DNA of 64,000 nucleotides from contig NW_013655328.1 in NCBI RefSeq assembly GCF_000499385.1, positions 1 to 64,000 on the forward strand, given 5' to 3'. Both the position numbers and the translations under genes were made by a program. The notes under the pieces were generated by a model. It saw only the letters and a list, made by a program, of their open reading frames with translations. It did not search any database and was not told the DNA's origin. Below, piece by piece: positions 58,380 through 64,000 of this stretch. The stretch comes from Eimeria necatrix (Eukaryota > Apicomplexa > Conoidasida > Eucoccidiorida > Eimeriidae). The stretch's first letter is position 1. Every line of letters begins with the position of its first letter.

Positions 58380-59205
58380 CGTCGTTGCACGTAGTCAATT
58401 TATTCGCCTGCAATATAGGATGCAGCTGGTTTCTTGTGTTCAAAACGCGCTGTACCCGACAAGTTGAATTGCAGCACGCTTGCGTGATCGTCCTAGGTTG
58501 GTCGTCTCCACATCCTAGTCATAGAGTCTTCTCGAAATCCGTGTTCTCAAATCATCTAGTGTTCCCGAAATTTCTTTGTGTCGACATATTATTTGTTGGA
58601 AACAAGCATTTTGGGAACTTCCAATCAACGGAGATTTTGGGGCACTGTACAATTCCATTTCACAGTGGGTTGTTACCGTCCGTGCAGAAACAGTGCTGCA
58701 TGGTCGGCCTCGACGTCGAGCAATCTCTCCTTAAGCTCCATTCAAGCCAAAAGGAATCAATTTACGCGTACCGTTGGCCAGTGCTACTTAAATTGTGACG
58801 AGGTCGGAGACATCGCTTAGGGAAGATGAGCAAAGGCATAGGGATAAGTAGAAACTCTGCACAGTCTACACGCGGATTGCCGGTGTTGATGGTGTTCGAC
58901 ATAGCAAAAGCATTTATGACATCACTTCCTACACTTTTGAGAGAGCAGGAGTTTGGAGTCAATGACCCATTATCGACACTTTGGCAACAAAGTGGCGCTG
59001 CACATGGGAGTCACTCTAACCTAACTGTATAGCTGTGGAAAACTGGTGCAACCACCCACAAAGAATTGCACTAAGCGCTACAGCAGTGATGCTCTGACTT
59101 CGTCTATGGTGTCATTTGTGCATCTATAACACACTTTGCAGAGTCCAAGTTCAACTTTCGGCATTCCAACTGCGGGCAAATTGTAGTTGACAATATCGGG
59201 TATGC
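58380..59205. other. No gene recognised
   Basis: Only short frames, including 58259-58798 which overlaps the tRNA and is therefore not credible as coding. Confidence 0.5.
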
Positions 59206-59346
59206 AAGGAGTTCAAAACTCACTTCGGTGGAAGCATTTGCAGAAAAGGAGCCAATTTCCCCAGAAATTGGTTCCTTTTCTGCAAATGCTTCCACCTTGG
59301 CTCCTTTTCTGCAAATGCTTCCACCGAAGTGAGTTTTGAACTCCTT
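59206..59346. repeat. 50-bp perfect inverted repeat with nested foldback
   Basis: Bases 59206-59255 are the exact reverse complement of 59297-59346. Between them, 59268-59296 is a second reverse-complement copy of the inner 29 bases of the left arm with one mismatch, and CCAATTTC-CCCA-GAAATTGG forms a tight inner hairpin (59252-59271). A further direct copy of the GCAGAAAAGGAGCC segment with the adjoining ATTTCCCC follows at 59347. The transcript would fold into a very stable hairpin. Confidence 0.95.
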
Positions 59347-59369
59347 GCAGAAAAGGAGCCGATTTCCCC

Positions 59370-62300
59370 ACGATATATGTTAATGCGCGAACCCAGGTTA
59401 ATTAAAACTCAGTGCACTACCAACAGAAGGTAAACATTCAGAATTTGCGGAAGAGTACCACCCACTCCTGATCTGACGAGGCCAAAAGGACTGAAATCCA
59501 ATCTTTTGGCTTTCGCAATTAAAATCTTCGCTTGTCTCTTTGTGTAAAGTAATGCTCGAAGCACTGGAGCCCGATAGAACCACTTGTACGACAATGGGGC
59601 CCTCCAAATACCGACTTGAAATCAGCGAGCTGCCGAAATAGCCCGAAAGGAAGTGTCTCAGTGCGAAGCGATAAGACGGGCAGTCGTTTTCATCCACACT
59701 ATCTGACTTGAAGTGCAAGAAAATCAGCACAGTCAATGACTCGCCCATGGATATCCTGCAGGCTTCCACCCGTTGAGAAACGACATCTAAAGCATAACTC
59801 ACAGCATCGGATACAAAGAACGCAATCTACAAAGCATTTATTCGCTGGAGTGAACCTGGAACCTTCGCTCTGCTCTGCTCCTCAGTACAAGGGAGTGCCG
59901 ACTGAAGGAAACACAGTCTACGTACGAAAAGTGCGCTCGTAGACAACCGTGCTTGTAGTCGGTTCCAATTTATCCTGGCTGAAGTGTGCCTTTTTCTGTC
60001 TTTCGCGCGCATAGCCAAGCACGTTGATGATATCAAAGGTGAGAAAGTGAACTGCGCTGTGGAGTGGTGTTGCCTGTACTTGGGCTTCTCCAAATATTCA
60101 CAACCCACGATCCAAGGCAACCATCTTAAGCCCACATCAGCTATAAGTGGCAAACAGTGTATCAATATTCACTGAAACTATTTAGTACCTTGGGGATCGT
60201 ATGGTAGAGCTAAGCTTGATTCCTTTCACTCCAACACACGAAGCATTATTATTCAAATTGCACGTTGTTTGATCGTGCGACCCTGAGTAGCCCAAAATTT
60301 TCATTTTGTTATGGCTACATACTAAATTTTAAGGATAGACAAACTTCGGGCAGTCGTCGTTGCTTTCGGAGGAGAACGAAACTAAAGCACGGTCCAAGCT
60401 ACCATCAAAATAGCAAGCCAAACTAGCGCAAGACGTATCCGAGAAAATTAGTTCACAGTGTTGCAGCGCGGTGGAGCTTGAGCTGAAACATACAGAAACA
60501 GAACTTGAACTCTCTTGCGTGAGCTAAGTGTAGCAGAGGAGCAAAAACGTGCTGGAGAAGAAGTTTTAAATATACAGGCTTTCCTAGTAAAACTGAGGAT
60601 TATCAAACTACTGCTAACTCTTGGGGGAGGTGAAACGATAAAACTAAATAACGAGTTCTAGGAAAATAGAGTAGTACTTGCACGCATATGAACGCTATAA
60701 AAGAAAGAACAAAGGGCTTCATACTTGAAACTTGAATTACTTGTCTGCCAAGTGCGCCAAGTACGCTGATGGAATTGATGACGTTCTGTGGCCCAATCTT
60801 GGCTCAAAATCCCAGCGGCACTTATGGAAAGATGAAGACGCCCACGTTGGTTAGCTGCCAAGATCGAATGTTTTGACGATTTTCTCGGATTGTCTTATTT
60901 CCTCTTCTCACAATGTACTAAAAGTGCCAAGATATTCTTCTTTCTAAATATTATTGGAAGACAGCATGGCGGAAGGCGGCAATTCGCTCAGCAACGGGGT
61001 TTACTCGCATGTCCTGCAGGCAAGCTACCGCCTGTGGCGTTTCTGCCTTATTGAGTGCAGTAACTTCTGCGCAAAACAAAGGTTTGTCTGTACACCCAGG
61101 CTATGTAGCCGCGCTGCTACCCCTTTTTTGGCATGCAACCGGAAAGAATCACTGCCACAATTTCTTCGGGCACTGCCTAGGAAGCAAACGTAAGGGGAGC
61201 TATGCTGGAGGGTATCTTCTATGCACCAGAGCCTCTCTTCACGACGAAGTGTCTCCGAAGACGACTTCCTCTGCCTTAGCAATTGCAAAAGCCATGCTGG
61301 TATCTGTGGCTCTTAAGCACAATTGCGTACAACAGAATCTTCTACCTACGCCCTCGACTGCTTGCAGCAAGCGAAAGAATGCTGCTCTATTTCACAGGCT
61401 GCGAGCTTTTGCAGCTCTCTACGTTGCTTTTGCATCTCTTTTGTCCATCGAATGCTCTCTTGAAGTGTATCGCCTTTCTGCCCTGCGTTTTGTGTCGCAA
61501 GGGATTTAGCATTAACTGTGTACCACTCCGCCTGCTAATCCATACACAGTGTGATTTATCCGCTGGGCCTAACTTCGCGGTTTTATGACAAGAGCATTCA
61601 GGGCTGGTGAACCACCATTCGATTAAGTTGCCGCTGTGGAAGTGCGTCTGAGATCTTAGAATGCGAGATTTGAATAACCAAAGGAGCCTGACAGCTGTAG
61701 CACTTCTACTGGTTTGCAGGGTACACACTATCCCTTAGTCTTCCAATCGCTGACAAGGTATGAACGGCTTGGCCACTGTTCCTGAAGAGCAAGGCAACGA
61801 ACCACATAGGTCTCAAACTCTTAGCAATATTTTCAGCAAGTGCTCCGAGTGTGCAAGCGGCGCACCTGTGGCGTTCGCGTTCTGTCATGTCCCGTGCGGT
61901 TCTCTGCATGTCGGTTACAAGTTCATCATTCTTAGTACATTTGTGGAGATGAAATCTATGCATTAGTAATATTAGGCATCATTTCTCCTGTTCAGTGATT
62001 CGCTGAGAACATGGCTAAGCCAAGGCAGTTGCTTGAGGCCCCAGAAGCATTCAGCGCCTGCGGATTGTCCTCTCAAGTTTTCGCAGTACGTTGCAGACAC
62101 ACTTGGTGCTGAAATATTAGAGTTCTCGCGATGATCATTACTGCCTTCTTGCTTGCCATCACCTTGTCACAACAGGTCATCTATATCCGTGGCCTAGCCA
62201 AAGATATCCACGGCCAAACTGCATCCTAGCTGCGGGTTGGCCTCTGTTCAAAGTCGCCATAGCGATCCTTCCAAAGTACGTTTTCTTTTCATGCGCCTCT

Positions 62301-64000
62301 TCGTAGACTGCTGGAAATTCATCCGATAGTAGCAAAACAGTAACGTGCCGGTGAGACCTGTATTCCCAAGTGTTGAGGCTCTGTCTCTTTTACCTCGACT
62401 CCGTCATGAGTCGAATCGATGGACAGCAGAATAGCCGCTGCTTGGCCGGCAGGCCTTCTCATGAAGTGTGCAACGAGACACTTTTCACAGGCCTGCGCCG
62501 ATGCCTAGCAAAAGAAGGTGGGGCAGACCATCAAAGAAATGCTGGGAAAATGAACAGCCTTCATACTTCGCCGAGAGGAGGTGACTAACGGCATACTGCC
62601 TGACAACAAAACTGTGTAGTATGAGCCTTTTGCTAGACCTCAGGAGGTCCCGAGTGAAGCCGTGGCAAGCGCTGTCACTTCACAGAAATGCATTTCCCTC
62701 GAGGCACGCTCTTTCGTTCATACTAGAAGAACTCCAATAAACGTTTATGACGCAGACTGGCTGCAGCGGCCTGGCTCAGCGCCTGTCTGCCTTTAATTTG
62801 CTCATGTTCTGCAGCGGATAAAACTCTATTAGCCCTTGCCAGGGGAGCCTGTATAGGGAGATACTGGGCTCTCTCGACAGGCAGAAGATTTTGTCTGACT
62901 TTCCAGACAAAGCTCCCAAACTAGAGAGAAAAAAAAGAAAAAGATTGAGCGCAGGACAAGGAATACTGAAGGGAGGGCGCTGGATGGTCCATCACCTGCG
63001 ACCTCCTACCATGCTGGCCCAGAACTGACCGCAGGTCATGTCCAATTGTCATTCTATGATCTACACGGAAGCACAGTAGGCTCGTAGACATCACTGAAGA
63101 CATCCCAGATACAAGGCAAGAGCTGTAGAGCGAGTGCATCAGGAATGATAGGCCAGCACCCGCCACGGCCACAGCCTCTTAAGACTGAACAACAACGCGC
63201 TAAGAGGCTGCGCCGCATTGAGTAGCAGTAACTTCAGCTGAGTTCTCTTTCTACCACAGTTAAAGCACCTCCTGTTTAAATCTTCTACTACAGCCGCTCT
63301 GGCGGTGACATGGAAGGCGGTCGTCGCCGCCCTTCCGACCTTTCATACGTGGAACACTTCCAGCTATCTGAGGTGAATGTTCGCTTTTACGCTAGTACTG
63401 TATTATTCACTTCCCCAAAAGTCTGCGGTTCCACTCAAGGCAGCGACAACATACTGCGCAGGATTAACTCCTGTCTGCAGCGGGACCTGGCCCCAAGTGT
63501 CAAAAAGTCTACCCGCAGCGTCACATGAGTACAAATAAATCTCCATATTTGTTGGCAATGCTGTTAGAATGAGCGGGCATTCGAAGCATTTCATTGGACG
63601 CATGCAAGTGCGCCGAAGATAAAGAGAGGCCGGTGTTACTTTGCAACGATGCAACACCACCTTCATTGCAAAGCGGACGTTCATTCCTTAACCAAGAGTC
63701 ATGAAAATGGCGAGAAAAGCCATGTGGCGGCTGGGGGATTGCCAAAACAAATAGATCCACGACGAACACCTTTTTTTGTTGCGCTGAGCATGCAATTCCT
63801 CTCAGCCCCAGCAACTGTTTCCTGCGCCACAATCCCCGTGCGCACTCGACACAAACAAATGAGGACGAAGTAGAACAATATTGTCGTTTTTGCGTTAAGT
63901 TAGCTTTGCTTTTACTGAACTGCTAGTACATCGTGGCAACCAACGCGAACTTGGCGCATCACGTCCTCAATCTGTCAACAAGGTGTCACCAAGTGTGGTC
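59370..64000. other. No convincing gene
   Basis: Frames at 61009-61509 (plus, 166 codons) and 59398-59802 (minus) lack motifs. A short frame starting MAEGGNSLSNGVYSHVLQ at 60966 has a natural-looking protein start but no identifiable continuation. No RNA gene was seen. Confidence 0.4.

Noticed and set aside
58259..58798. 179-codon plus-strand frame
   Set aside because: It runs straight through the tRNA-Tyr gene and has no protein motif.
1..64000. CRISPR arrays, bacterial operons or riboswitches
   Set aside because: No regularly spaced direct repeats of CRISPR type were seen, and splice introns and tRNA structure show a eukaryotic nuclear genome.

Overview
The window is eukaryotic nuclear DNA. 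It has intron-rich genes with GT-AG splice sites, a tRNA-Tyr gene with an intron, CAG/poly-Q tracts and LTR retrotransposon remnants. Protein content points to a coccidian apicomplexan, most likely an Eimeriidae such as Eimeria or Cyclospora. The evidence is a DOZI-type DDX6 helicase very close to the Plasmodium form, an Aurora-related kinase with very long extensions, an EngA/Der GTPase and a DEAD-box helicase with organelle-type leaders, and chromodomain-bearing Ty3/gypsy elements of the kind I recall being reported from Eimeria. The species call is inference; no ribosomal RNA or organelle marker is present.

Layout. Positions 1-15000 are dominated by retroelement debris. There is a truncated LTR at the window edge, a tail-to-tail LTR pair (5435-6273), a 5'-truncated minus-strand pol (6419-10640) with three in-frame stops, and an internally deleted minus-strand element (12191-14731) with two 412-bp LTRs and a 5-bp target-site duplication. 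A third, heavily decayed plus-strand copy lies at about 47850-48910. Host genes begin at 18 kb: a Q/R-rich protein with two UAP56-binding-like motifs (minus), DOZI/DDX6 (plus, 5 exons), EngA/Der GTPase (minus, 5 exons), Aurora-related kinase (minus, 4 exons), an unidentified type I membrane protein (minus, 39.7-43.2 kb), NIP7 (minus, 5 exons), a plastid/secretory-leader DEAD-box helicase (plus, 4 exons) and tRNA-Tyr (plus, 11-nt intron). The last 5.6 kb show no convincing gene.

The recognisable genes share an RNA theme: mRNA export adaptor-like, mRNA storage helicase, ribosome assembly GTPase, 60S assembly factor, a further RNA helicase and a tRNA. They are separate transcription units on both strands, with no sign of operons. 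Exon boundaries were assigned by eye from splice dinucleotides, reading phase and family knowledge; no search was run. Two 100-N gaps are present, and at least the first looks like an assembly artefact.
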